64,000 nt of DNA from Colwellia sp. TT2012 (GTDB lineage Bacteria; Pseudomonadota; Gammaproteobacteria; Enterobacterales; Alteromonadaceae), in contig NZ_LJYX01000009.1 in assembly GCF_001440345.1 (NCBI RefSeq), positions 62,001 through 126,000 of the forward strand, given 5' to 3'. The notes beneath the pieces are model-generated. The model searched no databases. It had not been told where the DNA came from and worked only from the letters and a program-made list of their open reading frames with translations. Below, in pieces: positions 49,408-60,164 of the stretch; the stretch's first letter is position 1; each line of letters opens with the position of its first letter. Position numbers and translations under genes: made by a program.

Positions 49408-50658
49408 ATGACGAATCTAATCACCATTCCAACCGCTGGAGATAAAATAACTTTTATTGACGGTAAGTTAATAGTGCCAAATAATCCGATAATCCCGTTC
49501 ATCGAAGGCGATGGTATAGGTGTGGATGTGACACCACCTATGTTAAAAGTTGTAAATGCTGCTGTCGCTAAAGCTTACGGTGGCGATAGGAAGATAGTAT
49601 GGCTGGAAGTCTATGCTGGTGAGAAAGCGACCAAAATGTATGATAGTGAAACGTGGCTGCCAGATGAGACACTTGCCATACTACAGGAATATAAGGTTTC
49701 CATAAAAGGACCGCTGACAACACCTGTAGGGGGTGGCATGAGCTCTTTAAATGTCGCCATAAGACAAATGCTTGACCTTTATGTTTGTCAACGTCCAGTA
49801 CGATGGTTTACCGGTGTGCCAAGCCCGGTAAAAAGACCGGCTGAAGTCGATATGGTTATCTTTAGAGAAAACACTGAAGATATTTATGCCGGTATTGAAT
49901 TTAAAGCCGGGAGTGATAAGGCTAAAGCCATGATTGAATTTCTGATTAATGAAATGGGCGCTAGTAATATTCGTTTTACTGAAAATTGTGGTATTGGTAT
50001 AAAGCCAGTATCTAAAGAAGGCACTCAACGTCTGGTCAGACAAGCAATTCAATATGCAATTGATAATGATAAAGATTCGGTAACTCTGGTTCATAAAGGT
50101 AATATTATGAAGTTTACCGAGGGCGCGTTTAAAGAATGGGGTTATGAACTGGCGCGAGAAGAATTCGGCGCAAGCTTAATCGATGGTGGTCCTTGGTGCA
50201 CCCTTATAAACCCTAATACAGGTCGAGATATCATCATTAAAGATGTTATAGCCGATGCTATGTTACAGCAAATATTATTACGACCAGCAGAGTATAGTGT
50301 AATTGCTACTTTAAATTTGAATGGTGATTACTTATCAGATGCTCTTGCGGCTCAGGTTGGTGGTATAGGTATTGCTCCCGGGGCAAATTTGGGCGATGAA
50401 GTTGCGGTGTTTGAAGCCACTCATGGCACAGCGCCAAAATACGCCGGTAAAAACAAAGTAAACCCTGGCTCAGTGATTCTTTCCGCTGAAATGATGTTAA
50501 GACATATGGGCTGGCTTGATGCGGCTGATCTACTCCTTAAAGGGATGTCGGGAGCCATTAAAGCGAAAACAGTAACATACGATTTTGAGCGATTGATGGA
50601 TGATGCCACTTTAGTTTCTTGTTCAGCATTTGGTGATTGTATTATTGAACATATGTAG
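49408..50658 (+). CDS. icd: Dimeric NADP-dependent isocitrate dehydrogenase
   Basis: A 416-residue IDH of the E. coli type. Family segments [20 protein letters not shown], the phosphorylation/substrate loop [34 protein letters not shown] and [17 protein letters not shown] are intact. The serine in GGGMSSLN corresponds to the site controlled by IDH kinase in E. coli. It has its own 250-base upstream region and terminator, so it can be regulated independently from the monomeric isozyme. Confidence 0.96.
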   Translation: MTNLITIPTAGDKITFIDGKLIVPNNPIIPFIEGDGIGVDVTPPMLKVVNAAVAKAYGGDRKIVWLEVYAGEKATKMYDSETWLPDETLAILQEYKVSIKGPLTTPVGGGMSSLNVAIRQMLDLYVCQRPVRWFTGVPSPVKRPAEVDMVIFRENTEDIYAGIEFKAGSDKAKAMIEFLINEMGASNIRFTENCGIGIKPVSKEGTQRLVRQAIQYAIDNDKDSVTLVHKGNIMKFTEGAFKEWGYELAREEFGASLIDGGPWCTLINPNTGRDIIIKDVIADAMLQQILLRPAEYSVIATLNLNGDYLSDALAAQVGGIGIAPGANLGDEVAVFEATHGTAPKYAGKNKVNPGSVILSAEMMLRHMGWLDAADLLLKGMSGAIKAKTVTYDFERLMDDATLVSCSAFGDCIIEHM

Positions 50659-50677
50659 CTGAAGGCTGTAAGAGAAT

Positions 50678-50710
50678 AAAAAAACACAGCTAAATAGCTG
50701 TGTTTTTTTA
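50678..50710. terminator. Bidirectional terminator between icd and cspD
   Basis: AAAACACAGCT-AAAT-AGCTGTGTTTT with flanking A- and T-runs between convergent genes. Confidence 0.88.
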
Positions 50711-50733
50711 TGTTACTTTAGCGCTAAGGCTTT

Positions 50734-50952
50734 TTATTCTATTTCGTCTTCAGCTAATTTAATGCTAGCTGCGTGGAGACCTTTAGCGCCTTCATTTAGT
50801 TCGTAATTGACGTCTTGTCCGGCTTTTAATGTTCGATACCCATCCATGTCGATTGTTGAATAGTGCGCGAAAATATCTTCTCCACCACTATCTGGACGAA
50901 TAAAGCCAAAACCTTTTGCATTATTAAACCATTTAACTGTACCGTGTGCCAT
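50734..50952 (-). CDS. cspD: Cold-shock domain protein CspD-like
   Basis: A 72-residue cold-shock domain with the RNA-binding motifs KGFGFIRP and DIFAHYSTI. The N-terminus MAHGTVKWFNNAKGFGFI and location next to clpS-clpA match CspD, a single-stranded DNA/RNA-binding protein linked to stationary phase and replication inhibition in E. coli. Divergent from clpS, with a 250-base shared upstream region. Confidence 0.9.
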   Translation of the reverse strand: MAHGTVKWFNNAKGFGFIRPDSGGEDIFAHYSTIDMDGYRTLKAGQDVNYELNEGAKGLHAASIKLAEDEIE

Positions 50953-51205
50953 ACTTCAACTTCCTTCTATATCCTTTAGTATTTAATTATGTTTAACTTA
51001 TCCTTGCAGCGTATATCCCAGAGGGATAAGCAAAGGATAAATTAGTGCATAGACCACAAACTAAGCGACTACATATTAGTCACCTATAGAATCGTAGATA
51101 AGTTATGGAATTTGTCAAGTTAAAAAGATGTTTTATTACCGTTTTTTAGGCTTAATTCCACAAAAAGTTACAGCAAAAGTGAAAAGCAGAGACTAAGATA
51201 AATAT

Positions 51206-51526
51206 ATGAGCAACAGGAAAGAGTTATTTGATACCCAAACCATTGTTGAAGAGGCAGTTAAAGAGCAAATAGAAGAACCGGCTAAATACCATGTTTTTTT
51301 ACTTAATGATGACTATACCCCGATGGACTTTGTTGTAGATGTATTGTGTAATTTTTTTAACAAAACAGCAGAACAAGCAACAGATATTATGTTAACCATT
51401 CACAATCAAGGAAAGGGTCTTTGCGGCATATATACTGCAGAGATAGCAGAAACAAAAGTAGAACATGTTGTCCAGTACGCTTTTGAACATCAGCACCCAT
51501 TAAAGTGTGTGATGAAAAAAGCCTAA
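51206..51526 (+). CDS. clpS: ClpS adaptor of the ClpAP protease
   Basis: A 106-residue N-end-rule adaptor. The degron-binding motif [20 protein letters not shown] is clear, and the C-terminal helix ends in [10 protein letters not shown]. It delivers proteins with destabilising N-terminal residues to ClpA, whose gene follows 19 bases downstream. Confidence 0.95.
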   Translation: MSNRKELFDTQTIVEEAVKEQIEEPAKYHVFLLNDDYTPMDFVVDVLCNFFNKTAEQATDIMLTIHNQGKGLCGIYTAEIAETKVEHVVQYAFEHQHPLKCVMKKA

Positions 51527-51545
51527 AGTAAAAGTTGGAGTAGTT

Positions 51546-53801
51546 ATGCTAAACAAAGACTTAGAAATATCACTTAATTTAGCTTTTCGCCAAGCTAAAG
51601 AATCTCGCCACGAATTTATGACAGTAGAACATTTACTGCTGGCATTATTAGATAACCCCTCAGCGATTGAAGCACTTGGAGCTTGCGGTGCTGATTTGGC
51701 TAAACTTCGTAAAAGCTTATTAGACTTTATTGGCGAAACAACGCCAATGATCCCTGTAGGGGAAGAAGAACGTGAAACCCAGCCAACGTTAGGATTTCAA
51801 CGTGTGCTCCAACGAGCTGTTTTTCATGTGCAATCCTCGGGTAAAAATGAAGTCAGTGGCTCGAATGTATTAGTCGCTATTTTCAGCGAACAAGAATCGC
51901 AAGCCGCTTATATTTTGAAAAAATCAGATATTAGTCGCCTTGATATTGTTAATTATATCTCTCACGGCATCGCGAAAATTGATGAAAGTTCCACCCAAGC
52001 ATTCGATGGTGAACCACAAAGTGAAGATGAACCCCGTACTATTGAAAACTTTTCAGTTAACCTTAACGAAGAAGCTCGCAAAGGCAATATAGACCCTTTA
52101 ATCGGTCGTGATGAGGAGCTTGAACGTACATTACAAGTATTGAGTCGAAGGCGAAAAAATAACCCTCTTTTGGTTGGTGAAGCAGGTGTTGGTAAAACCG
52201 CCATTGCTGAAGGTTTAGCCAATATGATTGTCAATAAACAGGTGCCTGAGTTTTTAGCCGATGCGACCATTTACTCTCTTGATATGGGCGCTTTATTAGC
52301 CGGTACTAAATACCGTGGCGACTTCGAGAAACGCTTTAAATCTTTATTGAAAGAACTTGAAGCAGAGAAAAATGCGGTACTGTTTATTGATGAAATCCAT
52401 ACTATTATAGGTGCGGGAGCAGCCTCTGGTGGCATGATGGATGCCTCTAATCTGCTCAAACCGCTACTTTCTGCTGGTAAGGTTCGCTGTTTAGGCTCTA
52501 CTACTTATCAAGAATATCAAAGTATTTTTGAAAAAGATCGCGCATTAGCTCGTCGCTTCCAAAAAATTGATATTAGCGAGCCTAGCGTTGCCGATACCAC
52601 TAAAATACTGCACGGCCTAAAAGAGAAGTATGAAAACCATCATGGTATTCGTTATACCAATAAAGCGCTACAGGCTGCTGCGGAACTATCTGCTAAATAT
52701 ATTAACGAAAGATTTTTGCCAGACAAGGCCATTGATGTCATTGATGAAGCGGGAGCCAAGCAGCAACTTGTTCCGGCTAATAAGCGGAAAAAAGTCATTG
52801 ATAATACTGATATTGAAAGCATTGTCGCTAAAATGGCTAGAATTCCTGAAAAATCAGTATCACTCACTGAAAAGGATAGTCTTAAAAATCTTGATCGTGA
52901 CTTGAAGCTTGTTGTTTTTGGTCAAGACCAAGCTATTAGTGAACTTTCATCCGTTATTCGTTTATCTCGAGCTGGCCTAGGCAGTGAAGAAAAGCCCGTT
53001 GGCTCTTTCCTCTTTGCTGGTCCTACTGGAGTGGGGAAGACAGAAGTAACTCAACAATTGGCTAAAATTTTAGGCGTTGAATTGCTCCGTTTTGATATGT
53101 CGGAATATATGGAGAAACATGCCGTTAGCCGCCTTATTGGAGCGCCTCCTGGGTACGTTGGTTATGAACAGGGTGGTCTACTTACCGATGCTGTGTTAAA
53201 ACATCCATATGCCGTTGTCTTGTTAGATGAGATTGAAAAAGCACATGAAGATGTATACAACATTTTGCTACAAGTCATGGACCATGGCACTTTAACGGAT
53301 AATAATGGTAGAAAAGCTGACTTTAGAAATATTATTTTAGTGTTAACAACCAATGCTGGCGTACAAGAGACCGTGCGTCAATCCATTGGCTTTAAACAAC
53401 AAGACCACAGTCTTGATGGATTAAGTGAAATTAATAAGATATTTTCACCTGAGTTTAGAAATCGCTTAGATAATATTGTTTGGTTTAATCATTTAGATCA
53501 CATTGTAATTCAGCAAGTGGTTGATAAATTCATTGTTGAATTACAAGTACAACTGGATGATAAAGGTGTTTCACTTGAATTGAGTAAAGAAGCGAGGCAG
53601 TGGTTAGCTGATAATGGCTACGACAAGACTATGGGTGCTAGACCTATGGCTCGCCTGATTCAAGAGCATTTGAAAAAGACATTGGCTAATGAGTTACTCT
53701 TTGGTGAGTTAACACAGGGTGGCGTAGCTAAAGTTGATGTTAAAAAAGATAAGCTGGTGTTTAACTACGAAAGTAAAAAGGAATTGATCACCGTAAAATA
53801 A
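51546..53801 (+). CDS. clpA: ClpA, ATP-dependent Clp protease ATP-binding subunit
   Basis: A 751-residue HSP100 unfoldase. Double-Clp N domain (residues 1-145), first AAA+ module with Walker A GEAGVGKTA and LFIDEIHTIIGAGAASGG, second AAA+ module with GPTGVGKTE and VVLLDEIEKAHED. The length is that of ClpA rather than ClpB; no middle coiled coil. Forms ClpAP with ClpP encoded elsewhere. Operon clpS-clpA with a strong terminator. Confidence 0.96.
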   Translation: MLNKDLEISLNLAFRQAKESRHEFMTVEHLLLALLDNPSAIEALGACGADLAKLRKSLLDFIGETTPMIPVGEEERETQPTLGFQRVLQRAVFHVQSSGKNEVSGSNVLVAIFSEQESQAAYILKKSDISRLDIVNYISHGIAKIDESSTQAFDGEPQSEDEPRTIENFSVNLNEEARKGNIDPLIGRDEELERTLQVLSRRRKNNPLLVGEAGVGKTAIAEGLANMIVNKQVPEFLADATIYSLDMGALLAGTKYRGDFEKRFKSLLKELEAEKNAVLFIDEIHTIIGAGAASGGMMDASNLLKPLLSAGKVRCLGSTTYQEYQSIFEKDRALARRFQKIDISEPSVADTTKILHGLKEKYENHHGIRYTNKALQAAAELSAKYINERFLPDKAIDVIDEAGAKQQLVPANKRKKVIDNTDIESIVAKMARIPEKSVSLTEKDSLKNLDRDLKLVVFGQDQAISELSSVIRLSRAGLGSEEKPVGSFLFAGPTGVGKTEVTQQLAKILGVELLRFDMSEYMEKHAVSRLIGAPPGYVGYEQGGLLTDAVLKHPYAVVLLDEIEKAHEDVYNILLQVMDHGTLTDNNGRKADFRNIILVLTTNAGVQETVRQSIGFKQQDHSLDGLSEINKIFSPEFRNRLDNIVWFNHLDHIVIQQVVDKFIVELQVQLDDKGVSLELSKEARQWLADNGYDKTMGARPMARLIQEHLKKTLANELLFGELTQGGVAKVDVKKDKLVFNYESKKELITVK

Positions 53802-53822
53802 TAATTCACAGTAATTAATCTA

Positions 53823-53855
53823 AAGCCCTACAAGGAAACTTCGTAGGGCTTTTTT
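53823..53855 (+). terminator. Terminator after clpA
   Basis: AAGCCCTAC and GTAGGGCTT pair around an 11-base loop, followed by a T-run. Confidence 0.88.
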
Positions 53856-54192
53856 ATGCATGGCAGCTAATAACGAAAAAAACCTGTAGTGTCTGCAATT
53901 AAGAGAATACCAATGCGCATAAATATTTAGCCACTATGGCTTGTTAAAATCAACAGTAACTGCGTTACGCTCAATCCTAATATTCGCTATTAATCAATCA
54001 CGCGTCTTACTAGTGCTAATTATTCCTTCGTAATATAAATCACATATTTAAACAGTATGGTACAAACTAAAATTACAGAGCATTGGCTAATACCATGCAT
54101 TTTGTCGTTATATAGCCGTTACCATTCAATATGCATGTTTCAGAGTGCTTGAGCAATGTCAATTCAAGGCGCTGTGATGAAATAATGGTTGT

Positions 54193-54281
54193 TCAGGAGA
54201 ATATGCTCAGGATAATTGCTCCTGCATTATCTAATAAGGGACTCCTGTACCGTCTGCATTCTCTAATCAGCTCCATCCATG
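54193..54281 (-). repeat. Dispersed ~90-bp repeat, copy B (inverted relative to copy A)
   Basis: The reverse complement closely matches 34419-34508 over its full length, with a few substitutions and a one-base length difference. Both copies are intergenic and have no target-site duplication that I can see. Confidence 0.8.
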
Positions 54282-54525
54282 TAGCGTCATTATGAGTTAC
54301 AGCAACGATGAAGTGATGTTGCTCAACCGCTTCTTCGATGGGTTTAAAATGACTTTATACGCGTTAAATAATCAAACCATATAATGACTATGCTTCAATT
54401 ATTTACCTTGCCTAAAGCCCTTTTAATTTCCACTGAAATCGAGCACTTTGAATGGTGACGGGTATAGACTTATACCAGGCAAGAAAAACCGCTAATAGCA
54501 GTTTTATTGCTTTTATATGACAGTC

Positions 54526-54770
54526 AACTCTTCATCTAAAGGCCTTAAACCGTAACACATGCCCTTTATTGTCGAGAGTGTAAAGATGTATAGCTCACGC
54601 TTACACGGCGATGCTATGAGCTCATATGTTTGCTCTATTAGCTGCTAATAGGTTTTTGGAGGCGAAAATACGGTACCGGTAGGTTGTTAGCTAAATATAG
54701 CGGCTAACTCTTCACATAAAGTGATGGGCACTAGTGACAGATGCCCTTTTGTCGTGAAGAGTAGAGTGTT
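54526..54770. repeat. Two degenerate hairpin-forming direct repeats, 180 bases apart
   Basis: AACTCTTCATCTAAAG (54526) and AACTCTTCACATAAAG (54706) begin related segments that share ATGCCCTTT and GTCG further on. The second can fold as ACTCTTCAC...GTGAAGAGT with an inner GGGCA/TGCCC stem. The 180-base spacing equals the repeat period of the neighbouring tRNA-Asn array, so they could be decayed repeats of the same duplication or a structured RNA. Confidence 0.45.
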
Positions 54771-54837
54771 GATAGGACAGTCCTAGGGGATATGTTTTTA
54801 CGAAATACTGCTATAAGCTATAGGCATTCTTTAGGCG

Positions 54838-54866
54838 AAAAAAAACCTGCCAGAGCAGGTTTTTTT
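54838..54866 (-). terminator. Terminator of the tRNA-Asn array
   Basis: AAAAACCTGC-CAGA-GCAGGTTTTT, a canonical terminator just past the last tRNA-Asn on the minus strand. Confidence 0.88.
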
Positions 54867-54875
54867 CATTCTATG

Positions 54876-54951
54876 TGGCTCCCCAAACTGGGCTCGAACC
54901 AGTGACACATGGATTAACAGTCCATCGCTCTACCAACTGAGCTATTGGGGA
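54876..54951 (-). tRNA. tRNA-Asn (GTT), third copy in the transcript
   Basis: A 76-base cloverleaf with encoded CCA: acceptor TCCCCAA/TTGGGGA, anticodon loop CTGTTAA giving GTT (asparagine), T-arm GGTTCGAGCCC. Identical to the two upstream copies and transcribed last, just before the terminator. Confidence 0.95.
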
Positions 54952-55055
54952 ATAAACTTTTTAACTTCTGTTTATCAATGAAGTTGAAACTTGTTTCTAA
55001 GTTAGACTTAGAAAACCAATTAACGATACTTGGTTATTATCGCTAATAGTAAATG

Positions 55056-55131
55056 TGGCTCCCCAAACTGGGCTCGAACCAGTGACACATGGATTAACAG
55101 TCCATCGCTCTACCAACTGAGCTATTGGGGA
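55056..55131 (-). tRNA. tRNA-Asn (GTT), second copy
   Basis: Identical to its neighbours. The 104-base spacer to the third copy is almost the same as the 102-base spacer to the first copy (single-base indels only), so the array arose by recent tandem duplication of a unit of about 180 bases. Confidence 0.95.
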
Positions 55132-55233
55132 ATAAACTTTTAACTTCTGTTTATCAATGAAGTTGAAACTTGTTTCTAAGTTAGACTTAGAAAACCAATT
55201 AACGATACTTGGTTATTATCGCTAATAGTAATG

Positions 55234-55309
55234 TGGCTCCCCAAACTGGGCTCGAACCAGTGACACATGGATTAACAGTCCATCGCTCTACCAACTGAGC
55301 TATTGGGGA
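55234..55309 (-). tRNA. tRNA-Asn (GTT), first copy
   Basis: First gene of the array, with the same 76-base sequence. A strong promoter lies 35-63 bases upstream on the minus strand, and a GC-rich discriminator follows the -10 box, as is usual for stringently controlled stable RNA. Confidence 0.95.
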
Positions 55310-55343
55310 ATCTCGCGTTAACCTCAGTGGCTAACGGGGCGGA

Positions 55344-55372
55344 ATATTAAAGACCTGTGGCCTAAGTGTCAA
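55344..55372 (-). promoter_or_regulatory. Predicted promoter of the tRNA-Asn array
   Basis: On the minus strand: TTGACA, 17 bases, TAATAT, then a GC-rich TCCGCCCCG discriminator. A near-consensus sigma-70 promoter. Confidence 0.8.
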
Positions 55373-55530
55373 CACAAAAACAATAAAAATCTAAAAATAT
55401 ATTTGTTTGTTGAAAATGTACTCAGAAGTGTGGCTTTTACAACAGTTTTAGGGTGTTTTTTAAACACGTCGATTATTGAAATACTTTCCATAAGCCAAAG
55501 TGGTTAAATAATTTCAATTAATTATAGATT

Positions 55531-55559
55531 TAGTTATCCACGGTTCCTGTGGATAACTA
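55531..55559. promoter_or_regulatory. Inverted pair of DnaA-box-like sites
   Basis: TAGTTATCCAC-N7-GTGGATAACTA is a perfect 11-bp inverted repeat. It holds one exact DnaA box (TTATCCACA, reverse strand, 55548-55556) and one eight-of-nine match (TTATCCACG, 55534-55542). It lies in a 660-base non-coding gap between the tRNA-Asn promoter and the MATE gene, in which I see nothing else. Confidence 0.5.
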
Positions 55560-55971
55560 TGTGAGTTAAAGTGTAAAGTAGCATAACAATAACGTTTTGT
55601 TTGACTTGGCTCGATGTCAACGTATTTGGTGTTATATAATTTATCTATTTGTTTTCAATGTCTTAGCTGGATTTTGTGCTTTTTTATTAATTTTGGCTGA
55701 ATTTTGAACAACTAGACCGCTAATCATTTTTACGGGCTGTTGTTTTATTTACTCATTTACTTTAGCGAGCCGCTTATTGTATTTTAAGCTATCGAATTTC
55801 AGCTTTAAGACTCAGTAGGGTTATTAAAAATAATTCTTATTGGCGGCTACTTGCTCATAAATCAAAGTTAAACGAATAAATCTACACTAGGTAAAAGTAA
55901 GTTAATCTTTTACAATACATCATTGCCTATAATTCACCTTGTCTTACCATTAGAATCACGATAGTAACCAA

Positions 55972-57360
55972 ATGACCAAAACAGATTTATCCCAACAAAA
56001 TAACAAGCAAATTAACCTACTTGAAGACCCCGTTGCTAACACGCTAAAGCGTATGACCATTCCAATGATTTATGGCATGGTGCTGTTGATGACATTCAAC
56101 TTAGTCGATACGTTTTTTGTCAGTCTTCTCGGCACTCAACCTTTAGCAGCAATAAGTTTTACTTTTCCTGTTACCTTCACCGTACTGAGTTTAACTATTG
56201 GTTTGGGCATAGGGACCTCTGCCGTTATTGCTAGATTTTTAGGTAAAAAAGATACTAAATCAGCAAAAAATGTCGCCACAGCCGCCATGTATTTAGCCGC
56301 TATTATCGTTGCCTGTTTATCTTTCATCGGTTATCTCATTACCGATCCTTTATTTATTCTACTGGGTGCCCAGCCGTCTTTATTACCTTTAATCCATCAG
56401 TATATGGATATTTGGTATATAGGTAGTGTTTGCTTAATTGGGCCTATGATAGGTAATGCTATTCTACGTGCCTCAGGAAATACTAAAACACCCAGTATCA
56501 TTATGGGTAGTGCGGGCCTTATTAATGCGGTACTTGACCCCATTTTTATTTTTGGTTTAGGTCCAGTACCAGCGATGGGAATACAAGGGGCAGCCATTGC
56601 TACTCTGATCTCTTGGCTGTTTGGTTTAGGCTTTGTACTGTACATTTTAACTAAAAAATATGATCTTATTCATACTAGTATGCTGCCTTTAAAAGAGCTG
56701 CTCAGTGCTTGTCGAGATATATTGAAAATTGGCTTACCTGCAGCGGGTGCAAATATGTTAACGCCGCTTGCTGCCGCTATAATGACGGCCATAGTCGCCA
56801 CCTATGGTGAATCAGCTGTCGCTGCTTTTGGTGTTGGTTCAAGACTGGAATCAATAGCTTGTTTGATAGTACTTGCTCTTTCTATGACTTTACCACCCTT
56901 TATTAGCCAAAACTTCGGCGCTGGTCAATTGCATCGTGTCGAACAAGCTTATAAAGTCGCGATAAAATTTATCCTAGCTTGGCAAATTTTAATTTATTTT
57001 TTATTGGCTTTTTGCGCACATTGGATCGCGAGTGTTTTTACCAATGAGGCAGAAGTTGCGGACTTAATTAAACTCTTTATTTGGATACTACCCTTGGGCT
57101 ATGGCTTGCAAGGCATTATCATCTTAACAAATTCTTCCTTTAATGCTTTGCATAAACCTATGATAGCTTTAGCTTTAAGTTTTGTAAGACTCTTTGTTTG
57201 TTATTTACCTTTAGCCTATTTAGGTAATCTATTTTACGGTTTAGCAGGGCTTTTTGCCGGAGCATTACTCGGCAATGTATTTATGGCTATGATTTCATAT
57301 CGACTATTTACCAAGCAATTCACCCCTCTTGACCCTGGGACAACGGAGCAAGTGCTATGA
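55972..57360 (+). CDS. MATE family efflux transporter
   Basis: A 462-residue inner-membrane exporter with about twelve hydrophobic segments. The opening [26 protein letters not shown] and [29 protein letters not shown] are typical of MATE proteins, and this copy is only distantly similar to the MATE gene at 28 kb. Its stop overlaps the uvrB start (ATGA), so the two are co-translated, an unusual pairing of an exporter with excision repair. Substrate unknown. Confidence 0.9.
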   Translation: MTKTDLSQQNNKQINLLEDPVANTLKRMTIPMIYGMVLLMTFNLVDTFFVSLLGTQPLAAISFTFPVTFTVLSLTIGLGIGTSAVIARFLGKKDTKSAKNVATAAMYLAAIIVACLSFIGYLITDPLFILLGAQPSLLPLIHQYMDIWYIGSVCLIGPMIGNAILRASGNTKTPSIIMGSAGLINAVLDPIFIFGLGPVPAMGIQGAAIATLISWLFGLGFVLYILTKKYDLIHTSMLPLKELLSACRDILKIGLPAAGANMLTPLAAAIMTAIVATYGESAVAAFGVGSRLESIACLIVLALSMTLPPFISQNFGAGQLHRVEQAYKVAIKFILAWQILIYFLLAFCAHWIASVFTNEAEVADLIKLFIWILPLGYGLQGIIILTNSSFNALHKPMIALALSFVRLFVCYLPLAYLGNLFYGLAGLFAGALLGNVFMAMISYRLFTKQFTPLDPGTTEQVL

Positions 57361-59378
57361 AAAATCTAACCCTTTGCTCGAATTACACCCCAAGCGGAGA
57401 TCAACCAAAGGCAATAAAACAACTTTTAGACGGTATTGAATCGGGTCTAGCCCATCAAACTCTTTTAGGTGTAACTGGCTCAGGTAAAACCTTTACCATT
57501 GCTAATGTGATTGAAAAGCTTAATCGACCCACCATGATCTTAGCGCCGAACAAAACCTTGGCAGCTCAGCTTTATGGTGAGATGAAAGAGTTCTTTCCTA
57601 ACAATGCGGTTGAGTATTTTGTTTCTTATTATGATTATTATCAGCCTGAAGCTTATATGCCAGCTACTGATACCTTTATCGAAAAAGATGCCTCGGTAAA
57701 TGAACATATCGAGCAAATGCGTTTATCGGCTACTAAAGCGTTGTTAGAACGTCGAGACGTTATTATTATTGCTTCTGTCTCTGCTATTTATGGCTTGGGT
57801 GATCCTGACTCCTATTTAAAGATGATGTTACATATTAGCCAAGGTGACATTATTAATCAGCGTGACATTTTACGCCGACTTGCTGAGCTGCAATATACTC
57901 GTAATGATGTCGCTTTTGCGCGAGCAACCTATAGAGTACGTGGAGATGTCATTGATATATTTCCAGCCGAGTCCGACAGGCTCGCCTTACGTATTGAGCT
58001 ATTTGATGAAGAAGTAGAGCGGATTAGTCAATTCGATCCACTAACGGGACAAGTGGAAAGAACACTGGCTCGTGTTACTGTCTACCCTAAAACACACTAT
58101 GCAACACCGAGAGAAAAAATTGTTGCGGCAGTTGAAAAAATTAAAGTTGAGCTTAAACACCGAGCACAGCAACTCAAAGATAATAATAAGTTAGTTGAAG
58201 AGCAGCGTCTTACGCAACGAACCCTATTTGATATTGAGATGATGACAGAGCTTGGTTATTGCTCTGGTATAGAGAACTATTCTCGCTATTTATCTGGCAG
58301 AGAGCAAGGCGATGCCCCACCAACGTTATTCGATTACTTACCTGATGATGGTTTACTTATCATAGATGAATCTCATGTTACCGTGCCTCAAATTGGAGCC
58401 ATGTACAAAGGGGATAGGTCGCGTAAAGAAAACTTAGTGGAATATGGTTTTCGTCTACCGTCGGCTTTAGATAACCGACCAATGAAGTTTGATGAATTTG
58501 AAGCGCTTTCGCCACAAACCATATACGTCTCTGCTACGCCAAGTCACTATGAATTAGAAAAATCTGCGGGTGATGTTGCGGAGCAAGTGGTTAGACCGAC
58601 CGGTTTACTTGATCCACAAATTGAAGTTAGACCGGTTGAAACACAAGTAGATGATTTGTTATCAGAGATACATAAACGTTTACCTTTAAATGAAAGAGTC
58701 TTAGCAACTACGTTAACAAAACGTATGGCCGAAGATTTAACCGATTACCTGGATGAGCATGGTATTAAAGCCCGCTACTTACATTCAGATATTGATACGG
58801 TGGAACGGGTCGAGATTATACGGGACTTTAGGTTGGGTAAGTTTGATGTCTTAGTTGGTATCAATTTACTTCGTGAAGGCTTAGATATGCCGGAAGTCTC
58901 TTTAGTCGCGATTTTAGATGCAGATAAAGAAGGCTTCTTACGCTCTGAACGTTCTTTGATTCAAACTATTGGCCGAGCTGCGCGTAATATCAATGGTCGA
59001 GCAATTTTATATGCAGGCAGAGTAACGGGTTCAATGCAACGGGCTATAGATGAAACCGATCGACGTAGAGAGAAACAGCACCAATATAATTTAGATAATA
59101 ATATTACTCCCAAAGGTATTACCAGTAAAATCACCGATGTAATGGATGTTGGCAGTTATAGCGATGCCAAAGCACTTGATAAGGTAGCAGAAGCTAATGC
59201 ACATTATCATATTAACCAGCAAGCAGAAGAGCCCCTGTTAACCACTGCGCAAATAGATACTAAAATAGTGGGTCTTGAAAAAGTAATGCTGAATCACGCG
59301 CAAAATTTAGAGTTTGAACAAGCTGCCGCGGTACGGGACAAAATTGCCAAACTACGAATACAGCAATTATCAAGCTAA
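57357..59378 (+). CDS. uvrB: Excinuclease ABC subunit UvrB
   Basis: A 673-residue DNA-repair helicase-like protein. Walker [11 protein letters not shown] near residue 40, beta-hairpin region [40 protein letters not shown], and a C-terminal UVR motif ending near [16 protein letters not shown]. It loads on damaged DNA with UvrA and recruits UvrC. No LexA-type box was seen upstream of the MATE-uvrB unit. Confidence 0.97.
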   Translation: MKNLTLCSNYTPSGDQPKAIKQLLDGIESGLAHQTLLGVTGSGKTFTIANVIEKLNRPTMILAPNKTLAAQLYGEMKEFFPNNAVEYFVSYYDYYQPEAYMPATDTFIEKDASVNEHIEQMRLSATKALLERRDVIIIASVSAIYGLGDPDSYLKMMLHISQGDIINQRDILRRLAELQYTRNDVAFARATYRVRGDVIDIFPAESDRLALRIELFDEEVERISQFDPLTGQVERTLARVTVYPKTHYATPREKIVAAVEKIKVELKHRAQQLKDNNKLVEEQRLTQRTLFDIEMMTELGYCSGIENYSRYLSGREQGDAPPTLFDYLPDDGLLIIDESHVTVPQIGAMYKGDRSRKENLVEYGFRLPSALDNRPMKFDEFEALSPQTIYVSATPSHYELEKSAGDVAEQVVRPTGLLDPQIEVRPVETQVDDLLSEIHKRLPLNERVLATTLTKRMAEDLTDYLDEHGIKARYLHSDIDTVERVEIIRDFRLGKFDVLVGINLLREGLDMPEVSLVAILDADKEGFLRSERSLIQTIGRAARNINGRAILYAGRVTGSMQRAIDETDRRREKQHQYNLDNNITPKGITSKITDVMDVGSYSDAKALDKVAEANAHYHINQQAEEPLLTTAQIDTKIVGLEKVMLNHAQNLEFEQAAAVRDKIAKLRIQQLSS

Positions 59379-59407
59379 TGTATATCAATAAATATCTGCC
59401 AGAATCC

Positions 59408-59437
59408 AGCTAAAGTAGCTATGCAGCTACTTTAGCT
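59408..59437. terminator. Hairpin between convergent uvrB and small gene
   Basis: AGCTAAAGTAGCT-ATGC-AGCTACTTTAGCT, a perfect 13-bp stem overlapping the stop of the small minus-strand gene. No T-run, so a classical terminator is uncertain. Confidence 0.55.
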
Positions 59438-59639
59438 CTTGTATTGAGTATTGGCCAAGAATATTAGCAACCGCATCACTACTGCAGTGGGGAAGGTGAC
59501 TAATATCTTCTATTATTTTATCTTGAATATCGATGGGAAATAATAATAGCCGTTCCATATAAAGGTGAGCTTGAGTTTCATTATTTGCATCAATCATCTG
59601 CTTCAAACGTCGTGCTTGATGCTTCCACGTAGCACTCAT
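59427..59639 (-). CDS. Small conserved-looking protein of unknown function
   Basis: A 70-residue helical protein (MSATWKHQARRLKQMIDANN..., ending GQYSIQELK). Composition is that of a genuine soluble protein. AGGTTG lies before the ATG. I recognise no family; it is convergent with uvrB and followed by over 500 bases without a gene on its upstream side. Confidence 0.6.
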   Translation of the reverse strand: MSATWKHQARRLKQMIDANNETQAHLYMERLLLFPIDIQDKIIEDISHLPHCSSDAVANILGQYSIQELK

Positions 59640-60164
59640 AAGACAACCTCAACTTTTCATTGAACACCTTATAAGTCTAGGGCTAAAGTGCCCTAGTGGT
59701 TATACATTTTTTATCTTAAAAATAAATCCATGGAAGATAATAATCTATAGTCGGATAAGTTATTAAAAAGCATTATGTTAATGATAGCCAATAATTTGAA
59801 ATTACGCTTTTCATTCATTATTTAGCGCAATAAGGGTCGCTGCCGAGGTGGTTAATGGCTAATTTGTCAGCCAATCTTGCCGCTAGGGTAATTAATTCGA
59901 TACTAATAAGCAGGTAAATGTGAGTAATAACATTAGTCATCGAGGCTATAATCAAAAATAAAGTTAAAATATTGCCCCATAACAGAGCCTAATATTTATA
60001 TTTTATTGCCAGTAATTGATACGTTTTAGCCTGACATAAGGGGACTAAAACGATGGTACTAAAGCTGCGAGGCTACTAAAATAATTAGGGTCATATTGGC
60101 AGCTAACCTTGATTGGTTATCACTTTACTGTTTCAACTACTTTTGCGGTAATTTCTTTGCTTTC
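59640..60164. other. Non-coding stretch, nothing recognised
   Basis: About 525 AT-rich bases between the small gene and queC. I see no ORF with a ribosome-binding site, no tRNA and no strong hairpin followed by a T-run. Confidence 0.45.

Larger units (their letters stand above)
53856..54837. other. Gene-poor stretch between clpA and the tRNA-Asn cluster
   Basis: No ORF with a ribosome-binding site was found in almost 1 kb. It contains copy B of the dispersed repeat, two related hairpin-forming segments 180 bases apart, and a terminator-like hairpin with AAACTGC/GCGGTTT on the minus strand near 54484-54506. The rest is unassigned; a small RNA gene is possible but not shown. Confidence 0.5.

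Noticed and set aside
49747..50094. 115-codon minus-strand ORF inside the dimeric icd gene
   Set aside because: It is antisense to a clearly conserved gene and resembles nothing.
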